NCBI RefSeq assembly: GCF_023516615.1
Contig: NZ_JAMGBF010000042.1
Location: forward strand, 33,164-97,163
Direction: 5' to 3'
Length of the DNA stretch: 64,000 nt
Source of the DNA: Streptomyces panaciradicis
Lineage (GTDB): Bacteria > Actinomycetota > Actinomycetes > Streptomycetales > Streptomycetaceae
Shown here piece after piece: positions 35,827 through 44,483 of this stretch. The number at the start of each line of letters is the position of its first letter. Position 1 is the first letter of the stretch. A program made the position numbers and the translations under genes. The notes beneath the pieces are model-generated. The model searched no databases and was not told the DNA's origin. It was given only the letters and a program-made list of their open reading frames with translations.

Positions 35827-36288
35827 TCAGGGAGTGATTTTCGTGGCCGCCTTGTTGATCGCCTCACGGATGCGGGCGTAGGTGCCGCAGCGGCAGACGT
35901 TCTCGATGCCGTCGATGTCGGCGTCGGTGGGGTGGCGTGTCTTCTTCAGCAGGGCGACGGCGGCCATGATCTGCCCGGGCTGGCAGAAGCCGCACTGGGA
36001 GACGTCGCAGTCGAGCCAGGCCTGCTGCACGGGGTGCAGGGTGTCGCCGTCGGCCAGGCCCTCGATGGTGGTGACCTTCCGGTCGGCACAGTCCTTGACC
36101 TTGACGACGCAGGGCTGGATCTCCTCGCCGTCGAGGTGGCTGGTGCAGGCCCGGCAGACGCCGACGCCGCAGCCGTACTTGGGGCCGGTGACGTGCAGCA
36201 GGTCGCGCAGCACCCACAGCAGCGGCATGTCGGCCGGGGCCTGGACGGTGACCTTCTCGCCGTTGAGGACGAAGGAGTAGGACGGCAT
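35827..36288 (-). CDS. (2Fe-2S) small subunit of a molybdenum hydroxylase
   Basis: A 153-residue xanthine-oxidase-family iron-sulfur subunit. A plant-type 2Fe-2S cluster is at YGCGVGVCRACTSHLDG (residues 41-57). A second 2Fe-2S cluster is at CGFCQPGQIM and CRCGTYARI near 102 and 138. It pairs with the molybdopterin subunit 41 bases upstream. No FAD (medium) subunit gene is adjacent, so the complex resembles the two-subunit isoquinoline 1-oxidoreductase type, which passes electrons to a membrane or soluble acceptor. The ATG at 36286-36288 follows GAGAAGG. Confidence 0.93.
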   Translation of the reverse strand: MPSYSFVLNGEKVTVQAPADMPLLWVLRDLLHVTGPKYGCGVGVCRACTSHLDGEEIQPCVVKVKDCADRKVTTIEGLADGDTLHPVQQAWLDCDVSQCGFCQPGQIMAAVALLKKTRHPTDADIDGIENVCRCGTYARIREAINKAATKITP

Positions 36289-36329
36289 CGGCACCTTCTC
36301 GAAGAGGTTCAGAAGTTCAGGAAGGAGGT

Positions 36330-38489
36330 TCAGAAGTTCAGCGGGAAGCGGCGGGGTCTGGTGCCGGTGGCCCGGGCGTAGGCGTTGGCGACGGCTCCGG
36401 AGGCGGCGGGCACGCCGAGTTCGCCCGCGCCGCCGGGCTCGGCGGTGGACGGCATGATGTGCGCCTCGAAATGCAGGGGGGCGTTCCGCTGGCGGGCCCA
36501 GTGGAAGTCGGCGAAGCTGCCCTCGCGGACGGCGCCCCGGTCGATGTGCAGCCCGGCGCTCAGCACCGTGGAGATCCCGTCGACGGCGGTGCCCATGAGC
36601 TGGGCCTGAAGGCCGCGCGGGTTGACGGCGGTGCCGACGTCGGCGGCCATCACCACCTTGACGACCCTCGGTTTCTTCGGGTCGGTGGCGTCGATCTCGG
36701 CGAGGCAGGCAACGCAGGAGCCGTACTCCTCGTGGACGGCGACGCCCTGCCCGTGTCCGGCGGGCAGCGGCGCGTTCCAGCTCCCGGCCTCGGCGACCTT
36801 GTCGAGCACGGCCCGGACGGCCTTGCTCCGCAGGGTCGTACGGCGGAAGGCGACCGGGTCGACGCCGAGGCTCCCGGCGATCTCGTCGACGAGGATCTCC
36901 TCCGCGGTGCGCATCGTCCCGGAGTCCACCGAGCGCCAGGCGCCGACCGGCATCGCGAGTTCGACGCCACCCGAATCCCCGGACAGGCGGCCGAAGTTGT
37001 ACAGCCCGGAGTCGCTGGGGGCGGGGCGGGCGGCCGGCCGGACGAAGAGCGCCTGCCGGGCGCCGCCCTTGCTGCCGTAGGACTCGTCGACGGAGGCCAT
37101 GGCGTGGGCGAAGGCGACGACCCGGCCGTCCTTGTGGCTGGCGCGGAGGCGGTGGTGGGTGGCCGGGCGCATCCGGCCGTGGCGGGTGTCGTCGTTGCGG
37201 CTCCACATGAGCTTGACCGGCCGGCCGGCCGCCTTGGAGATCAGGGCGGCCTCGACGGCGGCCTCATGCGTCAGCCGCCGCCCGAAGGAACCTCCGCCGC
37301 GCATGACGTGGACCGTGACCGCCGAGGCCGGCAGGCCGACCGCGGAGGCGATGTCGTCGCGGGCGGCCATGGGTCCCTGGGCGGAGAACCACATCTCCGC
37401 CCGGTGCGCGCGCACGTCCGCGATCGCCGTCAGCACCTCCATCGGGGCGTGGCTGACGAAGGCGAACTCGAACTCGCCCTCGACCTGCTTCGACCCGCGC
37501 GGCGGGGCGCCCAGCTTCGGGACGGCGGCCTTGAGCCGGGCGCGGATGCCGGCGTCGGACAGCGAGCCCAGCGGGCCCGGCGCCCACTTGATCTTCAGGG
37601 CGTCGCGGCCCTGGAAGGCGTGGTGGAAGGTCTCGGCCACGACGGCGATCCCGCCGGGGACCCGTACGACCGCGTGGACCCCCGGCAGGGCGCGGGCGGC
37701 CCGGTCGTCGACGGTGACCACCTTCCCCCCGAACGTCGCCGGCCTCGCGACCACCGTCGGCTTCGCCCCGGCCACGTGCAGGTCGCCGGCGTAGGTGGCC
37801 CTGCCGGTGACGATGTCGCGGCCGTCGACGCGGTTCGTGGGCCGGCCGATCAGTTTGTGCCGGGAGGCCGGCTTGGGCCGGTCGGACACCGAGGTGCGGC
37901 GCACGCGGGCGGCGGCCGCGCTCAGCGAGCCGAAGGTGGCGGTGCGGCCGTCCGGGGCGATGACCTTGGTGTCCTCGGTGCGCAGGCTCCAGGCGGGGAC
38001 GCGCCAGCGGCGGGCGGCCGCGGTCACCAGGCGGGCGCGTGCCGTGGCCGCCAGCCGGCGGGCCGGGTCGTACAGCGAGCGGACGGAGTCCGAGCCGCCC
38101 GTGTTCTGGTTGCCCTTGGTCCGCGCGTCCGCGAGGGGGATGTCGACGTCGGCGAGGCGGGCGTCCAGCTCCTCGGCGATCATCATGGCGACGGCGGTCG
38201 TGATGCCCTGGCCGACCTCGACCCGGGGCAGTCGTACGACCACCTTGTTCTCCCGGGTGACCTCCAGGACCAGCATCTCGTCGTCGGTGCCGGTCACCAC
38301 CGTGTCGGCCGGCGCGCGGGCGGGTTCGGACCCCTGGGCCGTCGAGGTGTCGCAGCCGAGCGGGGCGGCCACGACGAGGCCGGCCGTGGACAGGGAGTAC
38401 ACCATGAACCGGCGGCGGGAGACCGTGCGCGGTCCGGCGGTGGAGGCGTCGATGCCGTCCAACAGACACTCCTCGATCGGGTCGGCCAC
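36330..38489 (-). CDS. Molybdopterin-binding subunit, isoquinoline 1-oxidoreductase beta type
   Basis: A 719-residue xanthine dehydrogenase family large subunit. An N-terminal twin-arginine motif (VSRRRFMVYSLS, near residue 24) indicates export of the folded complex through Tat. Conserved elements include EVGQGITTAVAMMIAEEL (molybdopterin) and RGGGSFGRRL. The GAGELGVPAASGAVANA segment near the C-terminus carries the catalytic Glu. The start at GTG 38489 is uncertain: no clear Shine-Dalgarno is visible. The 2Fe-2S partner has no signal of its own and would be co-exported. Likely substrates are aldehydes or N-heterocycles. Confidence 0.9.
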   Translation of the reverse strand: MADPIEECLLDGIDASTAGPRTVSRRRFMVYSLSTAGLVVAAPLGCDTSTAQGSEPARAPADTVVTGTDDEMLVLEVTRENKVVVRLPRVEVGQGITTAVAMMIAEELDARLADVDIPLADARTKGNQNTGGSDSVRSLYDPARRLAATARARLVTAAARRWRVPAWSLRTEDTKVIAPDGRTATFGSLSAAAARVRRTSVSDRPKPASRHKLIGRPTNRVDGRDIVTGRATYAGDLHVAGAKPTVVARPATFGGKVVTVDDRAARALPGVHAVVRVPGGIAVVAETFHHAFQGRDALKIKWAPGPLGSLSDAGIRARLKAAVPKLGAPPRGSKQVEGEFEFAFVSHAPMEVLTAIADVRAHRAEMWFSAQGPMAARDDIASAVGLPASAVTVHVMRGGGSFGRRLTHEAAVEAALISKAAGRPVKLMWSRNDDTRHGRMRPATHHRLRASHKDGRVVAFAHAMASVDESYGSKGGARQALFVRPAARPAPSDSGLYNFGRLSGDSGGVELAMPVGAWRSVDSGTMRTAEEILVDEIAGSLGVDPVAFRRTTLRSKAVRAVLDKVAEAGSWNAPLPAGHGQGVAVHEEYGSCVACLAEIDATDPKKPRVVKVVMAADVGTAVNPRGLQAQLMGTAVDGISTVLSAGLHIDRGAVREGSFADFHWARQRNAPLHFEAHIMPSTAEPGGAGELGVPAASGAVANAYARATGTRPRRFPLNF

Positions 38490-38586
38490 TGCGTCAACCG
38501 ATAGGAGGGGCCGGCCGCCCTGTGGGTTCCCTTCCCGCCACCGGCGACTCGGTGACCTCTGCCGGCCCACGGAATACTGGCCGATC

Positions 38587-39102
38587 ATGACGACCGACGA
38601 ATCCCGCGTCCGGCAGCGCGCCGACCACGATCTCGACGCCTGTGTGGCGGCTCTCGCCGCCGTGCACCGGCACAGCGGCTACCCGGTCAACTGGCCGGCG
38701 GACCCCGCTCGCTGGCTCACCCCGAGTTCGATGGAGGCCGCCTGGGTGGCCGAACTCGACGGCCGTGTCGTCGGGCACGTGGAGCTGTCGCGGCCCGACG
38801 GCGGTGACGTGGCACCCGGTCTGTGGAGCGCCCGCGCCGGGGTCGATGTGGCGGACACCGCCGTGGTGGGGCGCCTGTTCGTGTCGCCCGCCGCGCACGG
38901 GCGCGGTCTCGGTGCCGCCCTGATGGCCCGGGCCGTCGCCCAGGCGCGGGCGCGCGGTCTGCATCCGGTGCTCGACGTCGTCGTCTCCAACACGGCGGCG
39001 ACGGCCCTGTACGAGCGGCTCGGCTGGGAGCTGCTGGCCGTGGTGGAGCGACGCTGGGCACCGGACCAGCTGGTCTCCCTGGGGTGTTGGGCCGCTCCCT
39101 AG
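38587..39102 (+). CDS. GNAT-family N-acetyltransferase
   Basis: A 171-residue GNAT acyltransferase. The acetyl-CoA loop is RLFVSPAAHGRGLGAALMARAVAQA (about residues 98-122), with strand VLDVVVSNTAATALYERLGW after it. It is a single-domain protein of normal length. The acceptor is not predictable. It diverges from the molybdenum hydroxylase. Confidence 0.88.
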   Translation: MTTDESRVRQRADHDLDACVAALAAVHRHSGYPVNWPADPARWLTPSSMEAAWVAELDGRVVGHVELSRPDGGDVAPGLWSARAGVDVADTAVVGRLFVSPAAHGRGLGAALMARAVAQARARGLHPVLDVVVSNTAATALYERLGWELLAVVERRWAPDQLVSLGCWAAP

Positions 39103-39151
39103 CTACTCCTTTTCCCGCTGCCGCAGCCCCTGCCGCCGCCCCCGCTGCCGC

Positions 39152-39167
39152 GCAACCCTCTCGCAAC
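39152..39167. promoter_or_regulatory. Phased GCAAC repeats upstream of the DUF779 gene
   Basis: GCAACC at 39152 and again at 39163, 11 bases apart, 25-40 bases before the start. The same motif and spacing precede the aldehyde dehydrogenase at 26255-26272. Confidence 0.5.
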
Positions 39168-39191
39168 CTTGTCCGTGGTGTTCTGGACGGC

Positions 39192-39551
39192 ATGGACGAG
39201 GAGATCCCGCGCGTCGAACTCACCCCGGCCGCCGCCGACCTGCTGCGCGCCCTGCGGGCCACGCACGGCCCGCTGATGTTCCATCAGTCCGGCGGCTGCT
39301 GCGACGGCAGCGCGCCCATGTGCTACCCGGAGGGCGAGTTCCGCACCGGTGACTCCGACGTGCTGCTGGCGGAGCTGGAGGTGGAGGGGGTGCCGGAGCC
39401 GGTGACGTTCTGGATGTCCCGCAGCCAGTACGCGGCGTGGAGCCACACCCGGCTGATCGTGGACGTCGTCACCGGTCGCGGCAGCGGTTTCTCGCTGGAG
39501 GCACCCGAGGGGGTGCGTTTTCTCACCCGTTCTCGCGTAGTCGACGCGTAG
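39192..39551 (+). CDS. DUF779 protein, likely aldehyde-metabolism partner
   Basis: A 119-residue DUF779 protein. Signature segments are GPLMFHQSGGCCDGSAPMCY (residues 26-45, two adjacent Cys plus Cys at 44), VPFWMS-like VTFWMSRSQYAAWSHTRLIVDVV, and GSGFSLEAPEGVRFL. Members are often encoded next to aldehyde dehydrogenases, but the biochemical role is unknown; the cysteines suggest metal or redox function. Here it lies 11 kb from the aldehyde dehydrogenase yet carries a matching upstream repeat. Confidence 0.88.
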   Translation: MDEEIPRVELTPAAADLLRALRATHGPLMFHQSGGCCDGSAPMCYPEGEFRTGDSDVLLAELEVEGVPEPVTFWMSRSQYAAWSHTRLIVDVVTGRGSGFSLEAPEGVRFLTRSRVVDA

Positions 39552-39626
39552 TCGCTGCGCGGACCACCGCGGTCTGCTGCACTTCCCCTGAGCGTTCGGA
39601 GAGTTGACGAGACCTCAGGGGGCACA

Positions 39627-40865
39627 GTGACGCGCCGTCAGAAGCGTTCCAGAGCAGGCAGATCCGTACTCTCGTTCGTCACGGCATTCGGCGCGCTGGC
39701 CGGTGCGGCCCTGGTGGGGGCGGCACCGGCCGGCGCCGCGTCCGCCGCCACCGCGATCGCGCCGGGCGTCACCTACCGGCAGTTCGACCTCCGGGGGAGC
39801 AAGGGGCCGGCCCACGCGCACCTGCTCACCGTCGATCTGCGCGATCCACGCGTACGGCTCGGCCTGCTGTATCCGGGGGCGGTCGCCGCCCGGGCCACGG
39901 TCTCCCGGCTGGCCGACGCGCAGGGCGCCGTCGCGGGCGTGAACGGCGACTTCTTCAACATCTCGGAGACCCAGCACCCGGGCGTCGAGGCGACCGGCGC
40001 CACCGACGGACCCGCGATCGCGGCGGGGCACGTCCTGAAGGCGGCGGTGCCCGACGGTCAGCGCTTCGGCCCCGCCCTGCCGCCCGGTACCGGCACCGAG
40101 GACGTGTTCGGCGTGGGCGTCGACCGCAGGGCCCGGCTGGACGGCCTCGCCCTGGAGGGCACGATCCGCACACCGGCCGGACGCCTGCCGCTGCGCGGAC
40201 TCAACCAGTTCGCGCTGCCCGAGAACTCGATCGGCGCGTTCACCTCGGACTGGGGCGCGGCCTCCCGGGTCCGCGCGACCTGCGGCACGGACACCGACCG
40301 GGGCGCCGCGTGCAGCACGGACACCTACGAGGTCACCGTCCGCCGGGGCCGGGTCGTGGCGGCGGCCGCCACCCCGGGTCAGGGGCCCGTCGCCGTGGGC
40401 ACCACGGTGCTCGTCGGCCGCGAGGAGGGCGCCCGGCGCTTGCGGAAACTCGCCGAGGGCGAGCCGGTGAAGGTGACGCACCGCCTGGTCGCGGCCCACT
40501 CCAAGGTCGCCTACCGATTCGCCCTCGGCGGCTATCCCGTGCTCCGGCGCGGACAGCCGCTGCCCGGGCTGGACGGCACCGTCTCGGCCGTCCGCACGGC
40601 CGTCGGCATCACGGACGGCGGCAGGCGGCTGCTGCTGTTCGCACTGGACGGCGCGCCCGACTACCGCAAGGGCCTGACCATCGCCGAAGTCGCCGAAGAA
40701 ATGCGCGAGTTGGGCGCTACCGATGCCTTCAGTCTGGACGGCGGCGGTTCCACCACGCTGGTCGCGCGCGCTCCGGGGGCGAGCACGGTGACCGTGCGCA
40801 ACCATCCCTCGGGCGACGCGGAACGCCCGGTGCCGAACGGCATCGGGGTGTTCACGACGCCCTGA
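39627..40865 (+). CDS. Secreted phosphodiester glycosidase (NAGPA domain)
   Basis: A 412-residue exported protein. The signal peptide has a basic start (MTRRQKRSRAGR) and hydrophobic core, with cleavage after AAPAGAASA (about residue 40). The NAGPA/DUF2233 fold is shown by AGVNGDFFNISETQHP and the C-terminal FSLDGGGSTTLVAR near residue 370. NAGPA enzymes hydrolyse N-acetylglucosamine 1-phosphodiester links. In bacteria the target is probably a wall teichoic or sugar phosphodiester. GTG start with CAGGGGG upstream. Two cysteines (CGTDTDRGAAC) likely form a disulfide. Confidence 0.88.
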   Translation: MTRRQKRSRAGRSVLSFVTAFGALAGAALVGAAPAGAASAATAIAPGVTYRQFDLRGSKGPAHAHLLTVDLRDPRVRLGLLYPGAVAARATVSRLADAQGAVAGVNGDFFNISETQHPGVEATGATDGPAIAAGHVLKAAVPDGQRFGPALPPGTGTEDVFGVGVDRRARLDGLALEGTIRTPAGRLPLRGLNQFALPENSIGAFTSDWGAASRVRATCGTDTDRGAACSTDTYEVTVRRGRVVAAAATPGQGPVAVGTTVLVGREEGARRLRKLAEGEPVKVTHRLVAAHSKVAYRFALGGYPVLRRGQPLPGLDGTVSAVRTAVGITDGGRRLLLFALDGAPDYRKGLTIAEVAEEMRELGATDAFSLDGGGSTTLVARAPGASTVTVRNHPSGDAERPVPNGIGVFTTP

Positions 40866-40884
40866 CCGCGGGCCGGCTCAGGGC
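40859..40884. terminator. Short hairpin between convergent genes
   Basis: GCCCTGA / TCAGGGC, a 7-bp perfect stem with a 12-base loop, includes the stop codon of each convergent gene in its arms. Confidence 0.55.
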
Positions 40885-41072
40885 CGCAGGCTGCCGAGGA
40901 TGTCGGCGGTCGCCGTGACGCCACTGTGGATCGTGGGCGCCACGCTCGTGCCGGCGAGGAAGAACCCGAGCAGCGCGCAGACCAGGGCATGGGAGACCTT
41001 CAGCCCGCCGCTGCGCAGGAAGATCACCGCCAGGATCAGGAGCAGCAGCACCACAGAGATGGAAATCGCCAT
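40878..41072 (-). CDS. Small hydrophobic membrane protein
   Basis: A 64-residue protein with two membrane helices (ISISVVLLLLILAVIFL and HALVCALLGFFLAGTSVA). The ATG at 41070-41072 is preceded by a strong GGAGGAGG. No family is recognised. It is similar in kind to the 60-residue membrane protein at 10841-11023. Possibly a phage-holin-like or generic stress membrane peptide; function unknown. Confidence 0.65.
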   Translation of the reverse strand: MAISISVVLLLLILAVIFLRSGGLKVSHALVCALLGFFLAGTSVAPTIHSGVTATADILGSLRP

Positions 41073-41174
41073 CGTCAACCTCCTCCGCCACGCCCGTTTC
41101 GCGGCGTTCGGCCGCAAGTGTGGCGTAGCGGAGGGCCGGTCGGCACGGCTGACCTGTCCCCCGAACGTGTGGTT

Positions 41175-42038
41175 CTACGCCGTCCGGTGGGCGTCGAGGA
41201 AGGACTCGAGGCCGGCGAGGTCGTCGGTGTTGAGGTAGTCGACGCCTGCGTCCAGCAGTTCGGCCCACAGCGCGTCCCGGGCGGGCCCGGGCAGGTCCGG
41301 GGTGTTCCAGAAGCGGACCTTCTGGCCGGCCGCGTGGGCCCGGGCGAGGAGGGCGCGCAGCTTCTGCCGCTCGGCGTCGGGAAAGGCGCCCTCGCCGAGC
41401 CAGGTGAAGTTGAGCTGCCAGTTGTCGCTGATCAGCGGGATGAAGGAGGCGGGCGCGGGGGTGCCGAGGTCGGTGAGCCGGCCGTCGTAGAAGGCGCGGC
41501 GCACGCTCTGCGCCTCCATGGGCGTGCGGGCGGCCCGGTCGCCGGAGATGACGTTGGTGAGCGCACCGGGGTACACGCGGCCGTGGGCATAGGTCGTGAA
41601 CAGGTGCCGGTAGCGCCGCAAGTGGCGGTCGAGTTCGAGGTAGGTGGAGGAGCCCTCGGTCTTGATGTCGATGAGCAGCTGCAGCGGTTTGCGGTAACTG
41701 CGATACACGGAGCCGTGGTTGGCCTTGACGAGGGCGGCCAGCGGGTCGAGGTAGAGCGATTCCAGGGTGCGGGTCGGGTCGAGGTCGCTCTCGGTGTGGC
41801 CGATCAGGAGCTGGTCGCCGACGAGGAAGATGTCGGCCTCGACGCTGCCGAAGCGGTGGTCGAGGGCGTCGAAGAGGGGCCTGGGGTGCTCGTAGTCGTT
41901 GTGGGCGTGAGCGCGCCACAACGGGGCCTTGCGGTGCCGCCGTTCGGCGGCGAAGGCGCTTCCGGCGGGCGGGGCGAGGACGGCGGCGAGCGTGGCGCCG
42001 AGGGCGGTGAGAGCTCTGCGGCGGGTGACGAGGGCCAT
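41175..42038 (-). CDS. Exported PLC-like phosphodiesterase (glycerophosphodiester type)
   Basis: A 287-residue protein with an N-terminal signal with Tat-like arginines (ALVTRRRALTALGATLAAVLA), cleaved near GSAFAAE. The TIM-barrel catalytic part begins WRAHAHNDYEHPRPLFDALDHRF (first His of the GDPD/PLC family) and VEADIFLVGDQLLIGHTE (Glu, Asp, His metal site). It ends NTDDLAGLESFL. It most resembles the Aim6/PLC-like phosphodiesterases. It probably cleaves glycerophosphodiesters outside the membrane. The ATG at 42036-42038 follows GGGAGG. Confidence 0.85.
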   Translation of the reverse strand: MALVTRRRALTALGATLAAVLAPPAGSAFAAERRHRKAPLWRAHAHNDYEHPRPLFDALDHRFGSVEADIFLVGDQLLIGHTESDLDPTRTLESLYLDPLAALVKANHGSVYRSYRKPLQLLIDIKTEGSSTYLELDRHLRRYRHLFTTYAHGRVYPGALTNVISGDRAARTPMEAQSVRRAFYDGRLTDLGTPAPASFIPLISDNWQLNFTWLGEGAFPDAERQKLRALLARAHAAGQKVRFWNTPDLPGPARDALWAELLDAGVDYLNTDDLAGLESFLDAHRTA

Positions 42039-42168
42039 GTTCTGCCTCCCTGTGGGGCGGGTCCGAACCACAGGGAGTATGGGGCCGCCGAAGCCCCAAA
42101 GTATCTGTACATGGCAGGAGTTGGCCGGACCGCCGCCGTCCGTTCACTCCTTGCGCCGAGCGCACGAA

Positions 42169-42196
42169 GAAGCCCGCCCCAGGTGGGGCGGGCTTC
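42169..42196. terminator. Strong hairpin terminator of the acyl-CoA dehydrogenase operon
   Basis: GAAGCCCGCCCC / GGGGCGGGCTTC, a perfect 12-bp stem with loop AGGT. It lies 33 bases beyond the operon stop at 42229. Confidence 0.88.
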
Positions 42197-42219
42197 ACCG
42201 GGCTTCACCGGGCTTCGCC
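42190..42219. repeat. Three 10-bp tandem repeats
   Basis: GGGCTTCACC, GGGCTTCACC, GGGCTTCGCC at 42190, 42200 and 42210. The first overlaps the right arm of the terminator, so extra copies of the arm could form alternative stems. Confidence 0.8.
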
Positions 42220-42228
42220 GAGGGACGC

Positions 42229-43302
42229 TCAGGGGGCCTGCAGGTCGACGAGTTCGGCCACCTCGGAGCGATGCGCGCCCGCCGTGCCGTAGGCGATCGA
42301 GTCGGCCTTGGCGCGCTTGAGGTACAGGTGGATCGGATGCTCCCAGGTCATGCCGATGCCGGCGTGCAGCTGCAGCGCCTCCTCGGCGGCGTGCACGGCG
42401 ACGGGCGCCGCGTAGGCCTGGGCGACCGCGACGGCCAGGTCCACGTCCTCGCCGGTCGCGAGCGCGTCGGCGGCGTTGCGGGCGGCGGCGCGGAGGTTGA
42501 CGACCTCCAGCCACAGCTGGGCGAGCCGGTGCTTGAGCGCCTGGAACCCGCCGACGGGACGGTTGAACTGCTTGCGCTCCTTCAGGTAGCGCACGGTCTC
42601 GGTCAACGCCCATTCCGCCAGGCCGAGTTGTTCGGAGGCGAGCAGTCCGGCGCCGGCGCGCAGGGCCCGTCGCACGGCGGGATCGGCGTCCCCGAGGCGG
42701 CGGCCGGGGGCGCCGGTGAGGACGACGCCGGCCAGCGGCCGGGTGAGGTCGAGGGAGACCTGCGGGGTGACGGTGGCGTCGGACGCCTGCACGGCGTACA
42801 GGCCGCCGTCCTCGGCCGGCACGAGCAGCACGTCGGCCGCCGCCGCGTCCGCGACGCCGGTCAGCTCCCCGTGCAGGGTGCCGTTCTCCAGCCGTGCGAC
42901 GGCGAAGGCGGTGCCCGGGGCGCGATGCAGCCCGACCGCGAGGGCCGCCACGGTCCGCCCGGAGGCCAGCCGGCCGAGCAGTTCCTCGTCCCCGCACTCC
43001 AGCAGGGCCTCGGTGGCGACGACCGCGCTGGTGAGGTAGGGCACGGGGGCGACGGCCCGCCCCAGTTCCTCCAGCACGACCGCCACTTCGCGGTGGCCGG
43101 CGCCCTGCCCGCCCTGTGCCTCGGGCACCAGCAGGCCGGCGAGGCCCATGCCGTCGGCGAGCGCCTTCCAGGCGGCGAGGTCGTGCGGGGCGTCGGACTC
43201 GGTGCGCGCGATGACGCCGGGCGCGTCGCAGTGGTCGGCGAGCAGGTCCCGTACGGCGGCCCGGAGCGCCTCTTCCTCCTCCGAGTACAGCAGGTCGGTC
43301 AT
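42229..43302 (-). CDS. Acyl-CoA dehydrogenase (FadE-like, small subunit)
   Basis: A 357-residue acyl-CoA dehydrogenase. The N-terminal helical domain begins LLYSEEEEALRAAVRDLLADHC. The C-terminal domain has YLKERKQFNRPVGGFQALKHRLA (near residue 235) and the terminal LQLHAGIGMTWEHPIHLYLKRAK. The middle beta domain is short. In actinobacteria such pairs form a heterotetramer (as in mycobacterial FadE26-27), so it likely acts with the 394-residue protein it overlaps by four bases. Substrate may be a long-chain or steroid-side-chain acyl-CoA. Confidence 0.88.
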   Translation of the reverse strand: MTDLLYSEEEEALRAAVRDLLADHCDAPGVIARTESDAPHDLAAWKALADGMGLAGLLVPEAQGGQGAGHREVAVVLEELGRAVAPVPYLTSAVVATEALLECGDEELLGRLASGRTVAALAVGLHRAPGTAFAVARLENGTLHGELTGVADAAAADVLLVPAEDGGLYAVQASDATVTPQVSLDLTRPLAGVVLTGAPGRRLGDADPAVRRALRAGAGLLASEQLGLAEWALTETVRYLKERKQFNRPVGGFQALKHRLAQLWLEVVNLRAAARNAADALATGEDVDLAVAVAQAYAAPVAVHAAEEALQLHAGIGMTWEHPIHLYLKRAKADSIAYGTAGAHRSEVAELVDLQAP

Positions 43303-44483
43303 CGGGCCAGGTCCTTCCAGGCGACGTCCTTGTCGGTGCGCGGCTCGGCGGGCAGGCCCAGGACGCGCTCGGCGACGATGTTCAGCAGGACCTCGCTGGT
43401 CCCGCCCTCGATGCTGTTGCCCTTGGAGCGCAGGTAGCGGTAGCCGGCGTCGCGGCCGGTGAAGTCCACCAGTTCGGGCCGGCGCATGGTCCAGTCGTCG
43501 TACAACAGGCCCTCCTCGCCGCGCAGTTCCACCTCCAGGCCGCTGATCTCCTGGTTGAGGCGGGCGAAGGCGAGCTTCATGCCGGCGCCCTCCGGGCCGG
43601 GCTGTCCGGCGACGAGCTGCTGGCGCAGCCGCTCGGCGGTGAACCGGGCCACCTCGGACTCCACCCACAGCTTCAGCAGCCGCTGGTGCAGGTCGTGGGT
43701 GCGCAGTTCGGGCCGCTCGCGCCAGGTCTTCGCGACCGGGGCGATCATGCCGCCCTCGCGGGGCAGCCGCATGCCGCCGATGGCGACGCGCTCGTTGTTG
43801 AGCGTGGTCTGCGCGACCCGCCAGCCGTCGCCGACCTCGCCGAGGCGGCGGGAGTCGGGGATGCGGACGTCGGTGAGGAAGACCTCGTTGAACTCGGCCT
43901 CGCCGGTGATCTGCCGCAGCGGGCGGACCTCGACGCCGGGGTCGGTCATGTCGCACAGGAAGTAGGTGATGCCGGCGTGCTTGGGCACGTCCGGGTCGGT
44001 GCGGGCGATGAGGATGGCCCAGCGGGCGAGGTGGGCGCTGGAGGTCCACACCTTCTGCCCGTTGACGACCCAGTCCTCGCCCTCCCGAACGGCCCGCGTG
44101 CCGAGCGCGGCCAGGTCGGAGCCGGCGCCGGGCTCGCTGAAGAGCTGGCACCAGACCTCCTCGCCGGTCCACAAGGGCCGCAGATAGCGCTGCTTCTGCT
44201 CCTCGGTGCCGTACTTGAGGATCGTCGGCGCGGCCATGCCGAGGCCGATGCCGATCCTGCGGGGATCGTTGTCGGGGGCGCCCGCGGCCTCCAGCTCGGC
44301 GTCCACCACGGCCTGGAGGGTCCGCGGGGCGCCGAGGCCGCCGAGGCCCTCCGGGTAGTGCACCCACGCCAGTCCCGCGTCGAAGCGGGCGCGGAGGAAG
44401 TCCGGCCGGTCGGTCGTGGCCGGCGGATGCGCCTTCAGCAACTCGGCGGTGCGCCGCCGGAGTTCGGCTGCGTCGACGCTCAT
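43299..44483 (-). CDS. Acyl-CoA dehydrogenase (FadE-like, large subunit)
   Basis: A 394-residue acyl-CoA dehydrogenase. FAD and substrate segments are WCQLFSEPGAGSDLAALGTRAV (near residue 110), WVVNGQKVWTSSAHLARW and FNEVFLTDVRIPDSRRLGEVGDGWRV. The C-terminus has GNSIEGGTSEVLLNIVAERVLGLP. The usual catalytic Glu position is not obvious, as in other heteromeric FadE pairs where only one partner supplies it. Start ATG 44481-44483 overlaps the downstream end of the quinone oxidoreductase by four bases. Confidence 0.9.
   Translation of the reverse strand: MSVDAAELRRRTAELLKAHPPATTDRPDFLRARFDAGLAWVHYPEGLGGLGAPRTLQAVVDAELEAAGAPDNDPRRIGIGLGMAAPTILKYGTEEQKQRYLRPLWTGEEVWCQLFSEPGAGSDLAALGTRAVREGEDWVVNGQKVWTSSAHLARWAILIARTDPDVPKHAGITYFLCDMTDPGVEVRPLRQITGEAEFNEVFLTDVRIPDSRRLGEVGDGWRVAQTTLNNERVAIGGMRLPREGGMIAPVAKTWRERPELRTHDLHQRLLKLWVESEVARFTAERLRQQLVAGQPGPEGAGMKLAFARLNQEISGLEVELRGEEGLLYDDWTMRRPELVDFTGRDAGYRYLRSKGNSIEGGTSEVLLNIVAERVLGLPAEPRTDKDVAWKDLAR

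Noticed and set aside
36459..38504. Plus-strand frame of 681 codons opposite the molybdenum hydroxylase
   Set aside because: Shadow; the minus strand encodes a recognisable protein with a Tat signal.
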